DNA from: Neisseriaceae bacterium
GTDB taxonomy: Bacteria; Pseudomonadota; Gammaproteobacteria; Burkholderiales; Neisseriaceae
Direction: 5' to 3'
Length of the DNA: 64,000 nucleotides
NCBI GenBank assembly: GCA_017991555.1
Contig: JAGOQM010000008.1
Coordinates: 1 to 64,000 of the forward strand
The notes under the pieces were generated by a model. The model worked only from the letters and a program-made list of their open reading frames with translations, searched no databases and was not told the DNA's origin. The stretch's first letter is position 1. Every line of letters starts with the position of its first letter. Below, in pieces: positions 52,657-62,531 of the stretch. Both the position numbers and the translations under genes were made by a program.

Positions 52657-54555
52657 TTACTTATTCAAGGCCAGCAACAAATGATTCATACGCTTCACAA
52701 AACTAGCAGGATCGGCCAATTTACCCCCCTCTGCCAACAATGCTTGATCAAACAGCAGGCCAGCCAGTTCTGACTGCTGGTGCTCATCGGTCTCGGCGGC
52801 AAGGCGCTGTACCAACATGTGGTCTGGGTTAATTTCTAAAGTGGGCTTGGTCACCGGCATTTGATCCGCAGCGCCAGCCTCGGCCAGCATGCGGGCTAGG
52901 TTTTGGCTCATGTCCATTTCGCCCACCACCAAACAAGCAGGGCTTTCCACCAGGCGTGAGGTGGCGCGCACAGCCGCCACTTTATCACCCAATAAGGCGG
53001 TCATTTTTTCAACCAAGGGCTGGCTGCTGGCCTCTAGCTCGGCCTGAGCCTGTTTTTCAGCCTCATCGGCCATTTCGCCCAGGTCTAAAGCACCTTTGGC
53101 CACGCTGGCCAATTTTTTGCCTTCAAACTCAAACAGCGACCCCACCACCCATTCGTCGACGCGATCAGACAGCAACAGCACCTCGACGCCTTTCTTGGTG
53201 AAGATTTCCATGTGTGGGCTATTCTTGGCCGCGGCATGGGTGTCGGCGGTAATGTAGTAAATCGCTTCTTGGCCCTCTTTCATGCGGCTGACGTAGTCGG
53301 CCAATGACACGCTTTGGGCGTCATCTTCGTTATGCGTTGAGGCAAACCGCAGCAATTTCGCGATGCGCGCTTGATTGGCCTGATCTTCGCCCACGCCTTC
53401 TTTGAGCACCTGCCCAAAGGTCGACCAGAAGCTGGCGTAGTCTTCGGCACGGTTGGCGGCGATGTCTTCCAGCAAGCCCAATACTTTTTTCACGCAGCCC
53501 GCTCGAATAGCATCTAAATCTTTGCTTTCTTGCAGCAGCTCACGCGACACGTTCAAAGGCAAATCACTGCTGTCGATCACCCCGCGCACAAAGCGCAAGT
53601 AGTTAGGCATGAGCTTATTGACGTCGTCCATAATGAACACGCGCTTCACGTACAGCTTCACGCCGCCCTTTTGCTCGCGCTCGTAGAGGTTAAACGGCGC
53701 GCGCTTGGGAATGTACAATAGCTCGGTGTATTCTTGTCGCCCCTCGACGCGCGCGTGGCTCCACGCCAAGGCATCGTCAAAGTCATGCGACACATGCTTG
53801 TAAAATTCTTGGTACTGTTCGTCGCTGATGTCGTTTTTATTGCGCGTCCACAACGCCTGCGCCTGATTCACCACCTCTAACTCGTCGCTAGGGACGATGG
53901 TGCCGTCTTCCTGATACTCAGGCGCCTTCTTCATGTAAATCGGTACCGAGATGTGGTCGCTATAGGTCGTCACAATGCGACGTAAGGTCCAGTCGCTGAG
54001 GTAATCCTGTTCGTCTTCTTTTAGGTGTAAAATAATGTCGGTGCCGCGCCCAGCTTTGTCGATGGGCTCAACGGTAAATTCACCGTCGGCACGGCTTTGC
54101 CAACGCACCCCTGCGCTGGCTGGCTCGCCGGCGCGGCGGGTTTCGACCACCACTTCGTCGGCCACGATAAAGGCTGAGTAAAAGCCCACGCCAAACTGAC
54201 CAATCAGGTGGGCGTCTTTTTGGGCATCACCGGTGAGCTGTTCAAAAAAGGCCTTGGTACCGCTTTTGGCAATGGTGCCCAAGTGTTCAATCACTTCTTC
54301 TTGATTCATCCCGATGCCGTTGTCGCTAATGGTCACGGTGCGCTTGTCGGCGTCGGCGGTGACGGTGATGCGCAGCTCGGGGTCTTGCTCGTACAGGGCG
54401 TCGTTGTGTAGCCCTTCAAAGCGTAATTTGTCGGCGGCGTCGGCCGCGTTGCTGATGAGTTCTCGTAAGAAAATCTCCTTATTGGAATACAAAGAATGAA
54501 TCATCAGTTGCAGTAGCTGTTTGACTTCTGTTTGAAAACCTAAGGTTTGTTTCAT
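52657..54555 (-). CDS. htpG: Chaperone HtpG (bacterial Hsp90)
   Basis: ATP-dependent cytosolic chaperone, 632 residues, full length. The GHKL ATPase domain has [40 protein letters not shown] and [11 protein letters not shown]. The middle domain has the catalytic-loop Arg in [13 protein letters not shown], and the C-terminal dimerisation domain is present. A sigma-32-type promoter lies upstream. Confidence 0.97.
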   Translation of the reverse strand: MKQTLGFQTEVKQLLQLMIHSLYSNKEIFLRELISNAADAADKLRFEGLHNDALYEQDPELRITVTADADKRTVTISDNGIGMNQEEVIEHLGTIAKSGTKAFFEQLTGDAQKDAHLIGQFGVGFYSAFIVADEVVVETRRAGEPASAGVRWQSRADGEFTVEPIDKAGRGTDIILHLKEDEQDYLSDWTLRRIVTTYSDHISVPIYMKKAPEYQEDGTIVPSDELEVVNQAQALWTRNKNDISDEQYQEFYKHVSHDFDDALAWSHARVEGRQEYTELLYIPKRAPFNLYEREQKGGVKLYVKRVFIMDDVNKLMPNYLRFVRGVIDSSDLPLNVSRELLQESKDLDAIRAGCVKKVLGLLEDIAANRAEDYASFWSTFGQVLKEGVGEDQANQARIAKLLRFASTHNEDDAQSVSLADYVSRMKEGQEAIYYITADTHAAAKNSPHMEIFTKKGVEVLLLSDRVDEWVVGSLFEFEGKKLASVAKGALDLGEMADEAEKQAQAELEASSQPLVEKMTALLGDKVAAVRATSRLVESPACLVVGEMDMSQNLARMLAEAGAADQMPVTKPTLEINPDHMLVQRLAAETDEHQQSELAGLLFDQALLAEGGKLADPASFVKRMNHLLLALNK

Positions 54556-54604
54556 GCTTAATCCTCAATCATACTCATGAGCCCTTTATTGGGCGAACCT
54601 TCTT

Positions 54605-54634
54605 AAGCTAGGGGCAATTTGGCCTATTTCAAGA
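54605..54634 (-). promoter_or_regulatory. Heat-shock (sigma-32) promoter of htpG
   Basis: On the minus strand CTTGAA, 13 bases, then CCCCTAGCT. This fits the RpoH consensus CTTGAA-N13-15-CCCCATNTA in spacing and in nearly all core bases. It lies about 50-80 bases before the htpG ATG, and the gene is a classical RpoH target. Confidence 0.75.
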
Positions 54635-54782
54635 CATGGCGATAGAATCAACCATAAGTGGCTTGATTTGATGGGCGTGGCACCGTTAGTAAATCATGGT
54701 TTGTTATAGGAGAGGCTTTGATTTAAACACCAGAGTGGTAAGGCAACATGACACAGGATGCCACAGCCAGGTGGCTTTCGTA

Positions 54783-54810
54783 GGGTGGGCAGAGCGCAGC
54801 GTGCCCACCC
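54783..54810. repeat. Hairpin repeat with GCGCAGC loop, second copy
   Basis: GGGTGGGCA and TGCCCACCC form a 9-base-pair stem around GAGCGCAGCG. The related hairpin at 471-494 has almost the same loop. A further small hairpin (GTAGGCC-ACG-GGCCTAC, about 54840-54856) follows. Confidence 0.6.
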
Positions 54811-54900
54811 TGCTGACCGCTCGGAAACGCTCAAACCGTGTAGGCCACGGGCCTACGCTACGCCGCTCGGTGACATGGCTCGTTCAGCGGAAACCGTCTC

Positions 54901-55195
54901 ACAAACCAAGAAAAATGGCCACCAAACTATTTAAACTCACCACCTTTCCTCTAGGTGAAGTGCCGATTTCCCGCTAAAGCCGCCGAGTTGGGTTCTATCG
55001 GGCCGGATGAAGCGAGCAAATCGCTTGTGGCTGTCGACCACGTTGTTATAGGAGACAGAGCACTCTTGCTAGCGCCGGCCCCGCACGAACCGCCTCGGCG
55101 GCTAAAAGGGGACAGTACTTCACCTAAAGGAGACATGGTCAGAAGATCGGAAAAATTGAGATTCACCTTCATCACACACAAAACCATGATTTATG
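54901..55195 (+). repeat. Intergenic inverted-repeat element, copy 3 (complete)
   Basis: The core is at 54951-55130, bounded by TAGGTGAAGTGCCG and its inverse CAGTACTTCACCTA, each followed inward by a GCCGCCGAG-type block. Right and left flanks match those of copy 2, read on the other strand (TCAGAAGATCGG, CACCTTCATCACACAC; TTTAAACTCACC against GGTGAGCTTAAA). The interior GGTTCTAT...GAGCACTC matches copy 1 and not copy 2. The same ends therefore enclose different middles. Confidence 0.75.
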
Positions 55196-55265
55196 GGTGG
55201 TCAACATGCCGTAGCGTGAGTCATACGGTAAAGTGTTCGCTAAAGGCAGCGCCAACCCTTAGCCA

Positions 55266-55291
55266 CAAAAAAGCAGCCTTACGGCTGCCTT
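55266..55291 (-). terminator. metXW terminator
   Basis: On the minus strand AAGGCAGCC-GTAA-GGCTGC is followed by TTTTTTGTGG, about 30 bases past the metW stop. Confidence 0.85.
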
Positions 55292-55319
55292 CATTACAAA
55301 ATCATAACGCCAGCAGGGC

Positions 55320-55904
55320 TTACCGCCCTACTCGATAAAACGCCAGGCTGCCCATAAGGTTGGGCCAAAAATCAATCCGACGGCCGCCACTCATCACCGT
55401 GCGCTCTAAGATTTTAATGCCATTTTTACGGCACAAAGCGTCAAAATCGCGCACCATGCACCAATGGATGTTGGGGGTGTTGTACCATTCATAAGGCATG
55501 CTTTCGGATACCGGCATCTGCCCTTTTAAAATTTGGAGGCGGTTGCGCCAATAGCCAAAGTTGGGGAAGGTCACAATCGCTTCTTTACCCACCCGCAGCA
55601 TGTCCAGCAGAATGTCTTCGGTGTTACGCATCGCCTGAATGGTTTGCGACAGCACCACCACATCAAAACTGTTGTCGCCAAAGGTTTGCAAGCCCTCTTC
55701 TAAGTCAGACTGAATCACGTTGGCACCGGTCGCCATAGCGGCCAACAGCGCGCTCGAATCAAGCTCGATGCCGTAGCCGGTCACGGCCTTCTGCTCGGTT
55801 AAGGTGGCCAGCAACGACGCATCGCCACAGCCCAAGTCCAGCACATGGCTGCCGCTGGGAATCCAATCATAAATCAACCGTAAGTCGGCCCGTAACTGCT
55901 TCAT
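55320..55904 (-). CDS. metW: MetW, methyltransferase-like partner of MetX
   Basis: A 194-residue SAM-methyltransferase-fold protein. Motif I is [15 protein letters not shown]; the family segments [25 protein letters not shown] and [19 protein letters not shown] are typical of MetW. It is required with MetX for methionine synthesis in many proteobacteria, and its start overlaps the metX stop by 4 bases (ATGA). Confidence 0.93.
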   Translation of the reverse strand: MKQLRADLRLIYDWIPSGSHVLDLGCGDASLLATLTEQKAVTGYGIELDSSALLAAMATGANVIQSDLEEGLQTFGDNSFDVVVLSQTIQAMRNTEDILLDMLRVGKEAIVTFPNFGYWRNRLQILKGQMPVSESMPYEWYNTPNIHWCMVRDFDALCRKNGIKILERTVMSGGRRIDFWPNLMGSLAFYRVGR

Positions 55905-57064
55905 TGTGCGCTCCCTGTCACTGCGGCGCAGTCTTGTGCCACGCGACCTAAGAAAATGGCCATCGAGGCCACGTACTGAGGATCCAACATTAAAAAGCCA
56001 TCGTGTCCGTGCTTGGAATCAATCTCGGTGTACTGCACTGATTTTTTGGCCGCAATCAGCGCCTTCACCAGCTCGTGCGAGCGCCCTGGGCTAAAGCGCC
56101 AGTCGGTGGTGAAGCTGGCCACAAAAAATTTGGCCTGCGTATTCGCCATCGCCTGCACCAAATCATCCCCATAGGCCTGAGCCGGATCAAAATAATCCAG
56201 TGCTTTGGTCATTAACAAATAGGTATTGGCGTCGAAGCTGTCGGCAAACTTGTCGCCCTGATAGCGCAAATAGCTTTCCACTTCAAAATCAATGTCGTAA
56301 TCAAACTTAAACTCACCGTGACGCAGCGTCCGCCCAAATTTTTCGCCGAGGCCATCTTCAGCCAGATAGGTAATGTGGCCCATCATGCGGGCAATTTTCA
56401 GACCGCGCTTAGGCACCACCCCATGCTGCATGTAATGGCCGCCATGGTAGTCGGGGTCGGTCAGAATCGCCTGTCGGGCCACATCGTTAAAGGCAATGTT
56501 TTGGGTCGACAGTTTGGGCGCTGACGCAATCACCAAAGCATTGCGGACACGCTCAGGATAGTCAATGCTCCACTGCAAGGCCTGCATGCCACCCAGGCTG
56601 CCGCCAATCACGGCGGCCCAGGCGTCGATCCCTAAGCGGTCTGCCAATCGAGCCTGGGAATGCACCCAGTCTTTCACCGTCACCATGGGAAAGTCGGCGC
56701 CGTACTGTCGCTGCGTTTCAGGATTGATGCTCAACGGCCCGCTGCTGCCATGACAGCCACCCAAATTATTAATGCCCACCACAAAAAACTGATTGGTGTC
56801 GATGGGCTTACCAGGGCCAACCATATTGTCCCACCAGCCCGGATAGGCATCGTCGGCATGGTGCTTGCCGGCAACGTGATGGTGGCCGGACAAGGCAGGG
56901 CAAATCAGCACCGCATTGCTTTTAGCGGCATTCAATTTGCCATAGGTTTCGATCATTAGGGTAAATTGCGGTAAAATCTGACCATTAACCAATGCTAATG
57001 GCTGGTCAAACTGCAGCGTCTGCGGGCAGACAATGCCCACACTGTTGATGTCATTCATGTCCAC
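55901..57064 (-). CDS. metX: Homoserine O-acyltransferase MetX
   Basis: First committed step of methionine synthesis, 387 residues, alpha/beta hydrolase fold. Nucleophile S156 in [10 protein letters not shown]; Asp near residue 318 (TTDWRFSP) and His near 351 (KHGHDGFL). Early [14 protein letters not shown] and [12 protein letters not shown] are MetX signatures. MetX of betaproteobacteria with MetW can use succinyl-CoA instead of acetyl-CoA; sequence alone does not settle this here. The PLP enzyme at 1948 could use the product. Confidence 0.93.
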   Translation of the reverse strand: MDMNDINSVGIVCPQTLQFDQPLALVNGQILPQFTLMIETYGKLNAAKSNAVLICPALSGHHHVAGKHHADDAYPGWWDNMVGPGKPIDTNQFFVVGINNLGGCHGSSGPLSINPETQRQYGADFPMVTVKDWVHSQARLADRLGIDAWAAVIGGSLGGMQALQWSIDYPERVRNALVIASAPKLSTQNIAFNDVARQAILTDPDYHGGHYMQHGVVPKRGLKIARMMGHITYLAEDGLGEKFGRTLRHGEFKFDYDIDFEVESYLRYQGDKFADSFDANTYLLMTKALDYFDPAQAYGDDLVQAMANTQAKFFVASFTTDWRFSPGRSHELVKALIAAKKSVQYTEIDSKHGHDGFLMLDPQYVASMAIFLGRVAQDCAAVTGSAQ

Positions 57065-57142
57065 GATTAGGCAAATAGTGTGAAAAATGTCATTATAGCG
57101 GTTTGCATCAAGGCTGTACGGTAAATAAGGACAATTAATCAG

Positions 57143-57322
57143 ATGCTCGGCCGCGTTCTCAGAATATTTTTAATCATTGCCGTTGTACTCATCATCATTA
57201 ACCGCCTGTTTAGCCGCAGTCAAAAGCGGGAAATGACTTTTTGGGTGTCGGTACTCGCCTATGCTTTTCTGGGGGTTTCAGCCATAGCCCTCGTCATTCA
57301 GCTGTTTCGTGCCTATTTTTAA
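57143..57322 (+). CDS. Small two-helix membrane protein, 59 residues
   Basis: An open frame from ATG to TAA. Two hydrophobic segments (about residues 5-20 and 33-52) are separated by a positively charged loop ([11 protein letters not shown]), a regular inner-membrane hairpin. AAGGA is about 12 bases upstream. It lies 9 bases before the glycosyltransferase gene on the same strand and is probably co-transcribed with it. I do not recognise a family. Confidence 0.6.
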   Translation: MLGRVLRIFLIIAVVLIIINRLFSRSQKREMTFWVSVLAYAFLGVSAIALVIQLFRAYF

Positions 57323-57331
57323 GCCAATCAC

Positions 57332-58399
57332 ATGAAAACATTACGCCTCGCTTTTAAACGCTTTCGCCTCTATTTGGGCCGCCTCTATTTGGATCGCCGT
57401 CTGGCGCCCGCGGTGCTGCCCTTAACCCATCCACAGCCGCACATTCTATTGGTGCGCCACGACGGCAAGATTGGCGATTACGTCGTCAGCTCTTTCGTGT
57501 TTCGCGAACTGAAAAAACAGTGGCCGCAGGCCACCATCAGCGTGCTGGCCTCGGCCAAAAACCAAGGCTTGCTGACGCAGAACCCTTACATTGACCACGT
57601 GCACGTGGTGACCCAAAAAAGCCGCCGCCACTTTAAACAGCTTGGCCACGAGTTAGCCCAAAAGCGGCCGATTGACGTGCTGATTGATCCGACAGAAGTA
57701 TTACGCAACCGCGACATCGTACTGATTCGAGCCTGTCAGGCGCCGATCAACGCTGGCTATGACAAAGACCACTTTGGCTTATTTAACCTCAACGTGCCCA
57801 AAAACGACCAGCCCATGGCCGCGGTGTATCTAGAAATCCTGCGCCGTCTTGGCTGTCCCCAGCCTGATGGCCGCTACGAGCTGCCTGACACCAGCCGGGC
57901 CGCAGCCAAGGTGGCCAAATTTATCGCCACCCTCCCTGCTGGACCGCTGTTGGCGCTCAACCTGCATGGCGACGGCCGTCGCCGCCAGTTTACCCACGAG
58001 CGGGCGCTGACGCTGATTCACACCCTGCGCCAGCTGTATCCCAGCCATACGGTGGTGATTTTAAGCCAGCCGAGCCAGCAACAGGCGATTGCCGCCCTGT
58101 GCGCCCATCTGGCCGACCCACGGGTTCGATTTTTATCCGACACCACCAGCATTGATGACAGCATTGAAATCATGCGCCGCAGCAGCGGCATCATCAGCCC
58201 AGACACCGCCATCGTTCACATTGCGGCGGCTTTGGCCTGCCCCTTACTGGCCTTTTACAGCGACGATGACAACAATTACGCCAAATGGCACCCCAACACT
58301 GCGGCACCGCTACAGGTTATTCGCTATCACGACCACATTGACCAGGCTGATTTAACCCTCATCAGCCCCAGCCTGTTTTCTTCCAAGGAAGCCTCATGA
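57332..58399 (+). CDS. Glycosyltransferase family 9, heptosyltransferase-like
   Basis: A 355-residue GT9 (GT-B fold) protein of the ADP-heptose:LPS heptosyltransferase type, inner-membrane associated. Features: basic N-terminus, [37 protein letters not shown], and the donor-site region [20 protein letters not shown]. It overlaps the next gene by 4 bases (ATGA). Likely in assembly of lipopolysaccharide core; the exact sugar is unknown. Confidence 0.85.
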   Translation: MKTLRLAFKRFRLYLGRLYLDRRLAPAVLPLTHPQPHILLVRHDGKIGDYVVSSFVFRELKKQWPQATISVLASAKNQGLLTQNPYIDHVHVVTQKSRRHFKQLGHELAQKRPIDVLIDPTEVLRNRDIVLIRACQAPINAGYDKDHFGLFNLNVPKNDQPMAAVYLEILRRLGCPQPDGRYELPDTSRAAAKVAKFIATLPAGPLLALNLHGDGRRRQFTHERALTLIHTLRQLYPSHTVVILSQPSQQQAIAALCAHLADPRVRFLSDTTSIDDSIEIMRRSSGIISPDTAIVHIAAALACPLLAFYSDDDNNYAKWHPNTAAPLQVIRYHDHIDQADLTLISPSLFSSKEAS

Positions 58400-59175
58400 C
58401 TCGCCCCACGCTCACCATCGCCCTCATTGTTAAAAATGAAGCAGACAACCTGGCTCAGTGCCTAGACTCAGTCAAAGACTGGGCCGATGACATCGTGATT
58501 CTGGATTCGGGCAGCACCGACGCCACCGAAGCCGTAGCCAGACGCTATACCGACCGGTTTTACCTGAACCAGCCCTGGCCCGGCTTTGGCAAGCAGCGCC
58601 AGGTGGCGCAAACCTACGTCAATACTGACTTTGTGCTGTGGCTAGACGCTGATGAGTGCGTGACGCCGCCGCTGCGTGCCAGCATTGAGGCGGCATTGGC
58701 CAAAAACCAGCCCAATACTGCCTATCGCCTCAATCGCCGCTCTCACGTGTTCGGTCGTGACATCACCCATTCTGGCTGGTACCCCGACTACGTGCTGCGT
58801 CTGTATCGGCCTGAAGACGCGCGCTATAACGACCATCTGGTACATGAAAGCGTCACCCCCAACGACAACGTGGCGATTGAAACCTTACACGGCGACCTCT
58901 TGCATTATCCCTACGTTGATTTGAACCACTACCTCACCAAATCCACCCAATACGCCATGGCTTGGTCACAGCAGCGCCGAGCCCAAGGCAAAAAAAGCAG
59001 CCTTGGCAATGCGGTGCTGCATGCCGTGGGCTGCTTCTTAAAAATGTATGTATTCAAAGCGGGGTTTTTGGATGGCAAACAGGGTTTCTTATTGGCCGCC
59101 CTATCGGCCCACTCGACCTTTATTAAATATGCAGACCTGTGGATTCAAACCGAAACGTCGGCAACCAAGCCTTAA
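58396..59175 (+). CDS. Glycosyltransferase family 2 (LPS-core type)
   Basis: A 259-residue GT2 enzyme (GT-A fold). Motifs: [35 protein letters not shown], then [15 protein letters not shown] with the DxD metal site, and NDHLVHESV plus the C-terminal amphipathic helices. Resembles WaaE/KdtX-type core glucosyl- or heptosyl-like transferases. Translationally coupled to the GT9 gene. Its last 53 bases overlap the 3' end of the converging GT9 gene. Confidence 0.85.
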   Translation: MTRPTLTIALIVKNEADNLAQCLDSVKDWADDIVILDSGSTDATEAVARRYTDRFYLNQPWPGFGKQRQVAQTYVNTDFVLWLDADECVTPPLRASIEAALAKNQPNTAYRLNRRSHVFGRDITHSGWYPDYVLRLYRPEDARYNDHLVHESVTPNDNVAIETLHGDLLHYPYVDLNHYLTKSTQYAMAWSQQRRAQGKKSSLGNAVLHAVGCFLKMYVFKAGFLDGKQGFLLAALSAHSTFIKYADLWIQTETSATKP

Positions 59176-60178
59176 TCTCAGCGATGGCGGCCACTAGGTC
59201 GACCTGACTCATGTCGTTCTCAGTGCTGGCGCCGGTCGGTGGCGCAAAGGCCAAGTGACGTCCAACGCCATTGATCGGCCGCCAGCGCAGCGGCGTTGAA
59301 GAACGCTTGCTGGGAAAAAAGCCAATGGTCGGAATGTCTAGGGCCGCCGCCAAATGCAGTGGCCCGGTAGAGCCCGCAATGAACAAATCCGCACAGCCTA
59401 TCGAACGGGCGAAATCCACCAGCCCATCGTTGTCGGCATACACCACCGCCCGCGAGCCATCCACCAACAGGGCATGCAAGGCCTGTGCTTGAGCGGCCTC
59501 TCCTGGCCCCGCAGTCAGCACAATGTCGGTGTTCACATAGGTTTGCAATAGCTCGTTAATCAGCTGGGCGTATTGGGCTAGGCTCAGGTTATTGGCCGAA
59601 CCGCCGCTGCCCACGTGTACAAAACACCATTTTTTACGGTGGTTTAGCCCCAGCTTACGGGCTAAATCGGCACGCTGCTGCTGTAATGCTTCGGCCGTAA
59701 ACGACAAATAGGGCGCGCTGGGCTCAACCACCGCCTGTCCATGATCCTTTAAAAAATGCCGAATCAGGTCTAAATTATATTCATACTCTGGCTGGGCCGA
59801 ATGTGAACGGCGCTGCTTAAGCCGATGGTTATACAATACCTGCACCCACTTAGTGGCCGGCGCTAAACGGTACGGAATCCGTGCTTGGCGGACCACACGG
59901 GCATTGTGATGGTTAGAAAAAAGGTTAATCGATGCATCAAACTGCTGCGCCTTAATGATTTGCACCAAACGCTCTTTGTCATGTTTACTTGCGTCCTTGC
60001 CCACGTCCACCACAATGTCGTCTAACCACGGACACAGCTTGGCCAACGGCGCAGTATAGCTGGGTACTAAAGCCACAACATGGGCATCCGGCATAGACGC
60101 CTTGAGCATTGCAAAACTCGGCCAGGCCAGCATAAAATCGCCCAGCTTGTCATTACGCACCACTAAAATACGCTGCAT
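59123..60178 (-). CDS. Glycosyltransferase family 9, second copy
   Basis: A 351-residue GT9 protein. [20 protein letters not shown] at the N-terminus, [20 protein letters not shown] in the middle, and [20 protein letters not shown] at the donor site are typical of heptosyltransferases. It converges on and overlaps the GT2 gene at the 3' end by 53 bases. Probably also acts in LPS core assembly. It lies in the opposite direction from the GT9/GT2 pair. Confidence 0.87.
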   Translation of the reverse strand: MQRILVVRNDKLGDFMLAWPSFAMLKASMPDAHVVALVPSYTAPLAKLCPWLDDIVVDVGKDASKHDKERLVQIIKAQQFDASINLFSNHHNARVVRQARIPYRLAPATKWVQVLYNHRLKQRRSHSAQPEYEYNLDLIRHFLKDHGQAVVEPSAPYLSFTAEALQQQRADLARKLGLNHRKKWCFVHVGSGGSANNLSLAQYAQLINELLQTYVNTDIVLTAGPGEAAQAQALHALLVDGSRAVVYADNDGLVDFARSIGCADLFIAGSTGPLHLAAALDIPTIGFFPSKRSSTPLRWRPINGVGRHLAFAPPTGASTENDMSQVDLVAAIAEIKAWLPTFRFESTGLHI

Positions 60179-60192
60179 GGATCAGCCTCCGT

Positions 60193-60573
60193 CTACCAAA
60201 AAACTGGCTTATTCAAAGCCAAATAAATCATGCCAAAAACGCAGGCATTGGCCACCACATAAGCGCCCAAGCGCGTCAAAAACGCACGCCCGTCGCGAAT
60301 GGCCACGGTGCCAAACAGCACGTACAGGACCAATAGGCCTAGCTTCACCGTCAACCACTGGGCCGCAGCCGTAAACGGCATAAAGCCCGTCACCACAATT
60401 AAGGCAATCCCCAAGGCAAATAGGCCGGTGTCAATCAGGTGCGGTACCACCCGTAAAATTTTGGGCCGCTGCCCCTTGCTGATGACGCTAAACAACCAAA
60501 ATCGAATATTAAAAAAGATCACGCTCACGTACACCAACACCACATGGGTAAACTTTAAGTTAACATAGTCCAT
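60193..60573 (-). CDS. SirB2-like membrane protein
   Basis: A 126-residue inner-membrane protein with four hydrophobic segments. The pattern (LKFTHVVLVYVSVIFFNIRF, HLIDTGLFALGIALI, WLTVKLGLLVLYVLFGTVAI) matches the SirB2 family. SirB was named for a regulatory effect in Salmonella, but its molecular role is unclear. It precedes the GT9 gene on the minus strand with a 14-base gap, so the two are likely co-transcribed. Confidence 0.8.
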   Translation of the reverse strand: MDYVNLKFTHVVLVYVSVIFFNIRFWLFSVISKGQRPKILRVVPHLIDTGLFALGIALIVVTGFMPFTAAAQWLTVKLGLLVLYVLFGTVAIRDGRAFLTRLGAYVVANACVFGMIYLALNKPVFW

Positions 60574-60642
60574 ATACCGTCACACCATTCTCAATAAAGC
60601 ACGTAAAAAAATCATTGTACTGGCTTTCTAGCCGCCCGCCCA

Positions 60643-61155
60643 TTAATCAATGGATGGCCAGCGACAGCGGGCCATTTGATACACATCCTCATAAGTCCCA
60701 TCCCGATAAGCAAAGCCACGCGCTCGGCCCTCGACCACAAACCCAAACTTTTCATACAGTTTAATGGCCGCCACATTGTCCACAAACACCGTCAGCTCCA
60801 AGCGCTGCACGTTCACCCAACGATCCGCCAACTCAATCGCCGCCGCCAGCAACCGACTGCCCACCCCTTTCCCAGCATACTGCGGATGTACGCCTAAGCC
60901 AATATTGGCCACATGGCGCCGGCGTATATTGCCCTCCAGCGTCAGCGCAATCATGCCCACGATCTCGCCTTCAATCACTGCCACCAGCGTGTGTGTGCCT
61001 GCGGCCTCTGGCTGAACCCGCTGTTGCCAGCTGAACTGGTCGGTGTACGGTAGGTGTAAGGTCTGGCTATAGGCTTCATAATGGTTAAACAGTGCTTGCA
61101 GCGCGGCAGCATCTACGGGCTCAACCGCACGTATGGTTACTTTACCGATCGTCAT
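60643..61155 (-). CDS. GNAT acetyltransferase, YhhY-like (copy 1)
   Basis: A 170-residue GNAT N-acetyltransferase from MTIGKVTIRAVEP. The CoA-binding motif A is VHPQYAGKGVGSRLLAAAIE (Q/R-x-x-G-x-G/A as GKGVGS). VQRLELTVFVDNVAAIKLYE and GFAYRDGTYEDVYQMARCR match E. coli YhhY. A paralogue starts upstream and ends 10 bases before this start. Substrate of YhhY is uncertain (amino acids). Confidence 0.85.
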   Translation of the reverse strand: MTIGKVTIRAVEPVDAAALQALFNHYEAYSQTLHLPYTDQFSWQQRVQPEAAGTHTLVAVIEGEIVGMIALTLEGNIRRRHVANIGLGVHPQYAGKGVGSRLLAAAIELADRWVNVQRLELTVFVDNVAAIKLYEKFGFVVEGRARGFAYRDGTYEDVYQMARCRWPSID

Positions 61156-61165
61156 ACAGCTGGCC

Positions 61166-61696
61166 TCATTCAGGATTGGGGGTCGCACTTGACGCATCGG
61201 GCCAGCGACAGCGGGCCATGAAATACACGTCCTGATAAGCGCCGTCGCCAAAGCCATAGCCCTTCAAGGTACCCTCGATGACAAAGCCCAACTTTTGATA
61301 CAGCGCCACCGCGACTTCATTGTTCACGTACACGATTAGCTCGATGCGCTGAACGTTGAGCCATCGCTCACACAGCATGATGGCTTCGGTCATCAAACGG
61401 CGGCCGATTCCCCGCCCAGAAAACGCTGGATGCACCGCTAAGCCAATGCTGGCAACGTGCCGACGGCGGATCTTGGCTTCAGGGTGAAGGGTGACCTGCC
61501 CCACTAACTCACCGTCTATTTCGGCCACCAGACTTTGCCAACTTTCGGCTCTATCCGCTACCTTTTTCTGCCACAGTGCGACATCTGGATACGGCATGAG
61601 TGAGGTTTGTGGGTACACTTCGGGTAGGCTAAACAAGGCCTGCAAGGCGGGCGCATCGCTAGGCTCGGCGGCCCGTATCAAGAACTGTGGCGTCAT
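61166..61696 (-). CDS. GNAT acetyltransferase, YhhY-like (copy 2)
   Basis: A 176-residue GNAT enzyme. Motif A is VHPAFSGRGIGRRLMTEAI; the other YhhY-like blocks are LFSLPEVYPQTSLMPYPD, VQRIELIVYVNNEVAVALYQ and YGFGDGAYQDVYFMARCRWP. It shares the architecture and the C-terminal MARCRWP with the next gene downstream. They are a tandem duplication, not a recent one, since most positions differ. Confidence 0.85.
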   Translation of the reverse strand: MTPQFLIRAAEPSDAPALQALFSLPEVYPQTSLMPYPDVALWQKKVADRAESWQSLVAEIDGELVGQVTLHPEAKIRRRHVASIGLAVHPAFSGRGIGRRLMTEAIMLCERWLNVQRIELIVYVNNEVAVALYQKLGFVIEGTLKGYGFGDGAYQDVYFMARCRWPDASSATPNPE

Positions 61697-61780
61697 GGGG
61701 ATTCCTTATCTGAACAAATTAAAATAGCGCATACGGGCCTAGGCTCGCATGCGCTATGGGGTTAGGCGCTGCTAAAGCCG

Positions 61781-62521
61781 TTACGGCATTAACATGCCGC
61801 CGTTCACGTGTAGGGTTTGACCGGTAATGTAGCTGGCCTGATCGCTGGCCAAGAACAATACGGCGTCTGCAATGTGCTGGGGTTCGCCCAAGGCGCCCAA
61901 GGCAATTTGCTGCGCTAAAGCCGTGCGCTGCTCTTCTGGCAAAGCCTTGGTCATGTCGGTTTCAATGAAGCCCGGCGCCACACAGTTCACGGTGATGTTG
62001 CGGCTGCCGACTTCACGTGCCATAGACTTGGTAAAGCCCATCATGCCGGCCTTAGCCGCTGCATAGTTGGTTTGGCCGGCATTGCCCATGGTGCCCACCA
62101 CCGAAGCAATGTTGATGATGCGGCCAGTACGCGCCTTCATCATGCCGCGCAAGACGGCCTTAGAAGCACGGTAAACCGACTTCAAGTTGACGTCCATGAC
62201 CGAATCCCATTCGTCTTCCTTCATGCGCATCAGCAGGTTGTCTTTGGTGATGCCGGCATTGTTCACCAACACGGCCACGGGGCCAAATTCGGTGGTAATG
62301 CTGTCAATTAAGGCTTCAATCGAGCCTGCTTCGCCCACGTTCAGCACACGGCCTGCGCCGCCTTGAGGCGACAGACGGTCATTGATCACGGCGGCCTGTG
62401 CTTCGCTGGTGGCCGTCCCGATCACAATCGCACCCGCTTTGGCTAAGGTGGCGGCAATCGCTTCGCCAATGCCGCGAGAGGCGCCCGTTACTAAAGCTAC
62501 TTTACCGGTTAAATCCAACAT
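61781..62521 (-). CDS. fabG: 3-oxoacyl-[acyl-carrier-protein] reductase
   Basis: NADPH-dependent reductase of the fatty acid cycle, a short-chain dehydrogenase of 246 residues from MLDLTGKVALVTGASRGIGE. Cofactor loop GASRGIG; catalytic S140, Y153 and K157 (YAAAKAG); NNAGIT present. AAGGA is 7 bases before this ATG; the frame's earlier ATG at 62545 is less likely. It lies 10 bases after fabD, so the two are co-transcribed in the fab cluster. Confidence 0.95.
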   Translation of the reverse strand: MLDLTGKVALVTGASRGIGEAIAATLAKAGAIVIGTATSEAQAAVINDRLSPQGGAGRVLNVGEAGSIEALIDSITTEFGPVAVLVNNAGITKDNLLMRMKEDEWDSVMDVNLKSVYRASKAVLRGMMKARTGRIINIASVVGTMGNAGQTNYAAAKAGMMGFTKSMAREVGSRNITVNCVAPGFIETDMTKALPEEQRTALAQQIALGALGEPQHIADAVLFLASDQASYITGQTLHVNGGMLMP

Positions 62522-62531
62522 GTCATGGTCC

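Larger units (their letters stand above)
54556..54900. other. Gene-poor region upstream of htpG
   Basis: Contains the htpG promoter, the GCGCAGC hairpin and short repeats. Open frames across it and across 54951-55338 are produced by repeat sequence and have no family support. Confidence 0.5.

Noticed and set aside
54696..55338. Open frames across the repeat region (54696-54977 and 54955-55338)
   Set aside because: They coincide with the repeat element and hairpins. The amino-acid sequence does not follow any family, and the interior differences between copies 1 and 3 are mostly amino-acid-changing, so selection on a protein is not seen.
57065..57142. Possible SAM riboswitch before metX
   Set aside because: The leader is only about 80 bases between divergent genes and I see none of the conserved SAM riboswitch cores.
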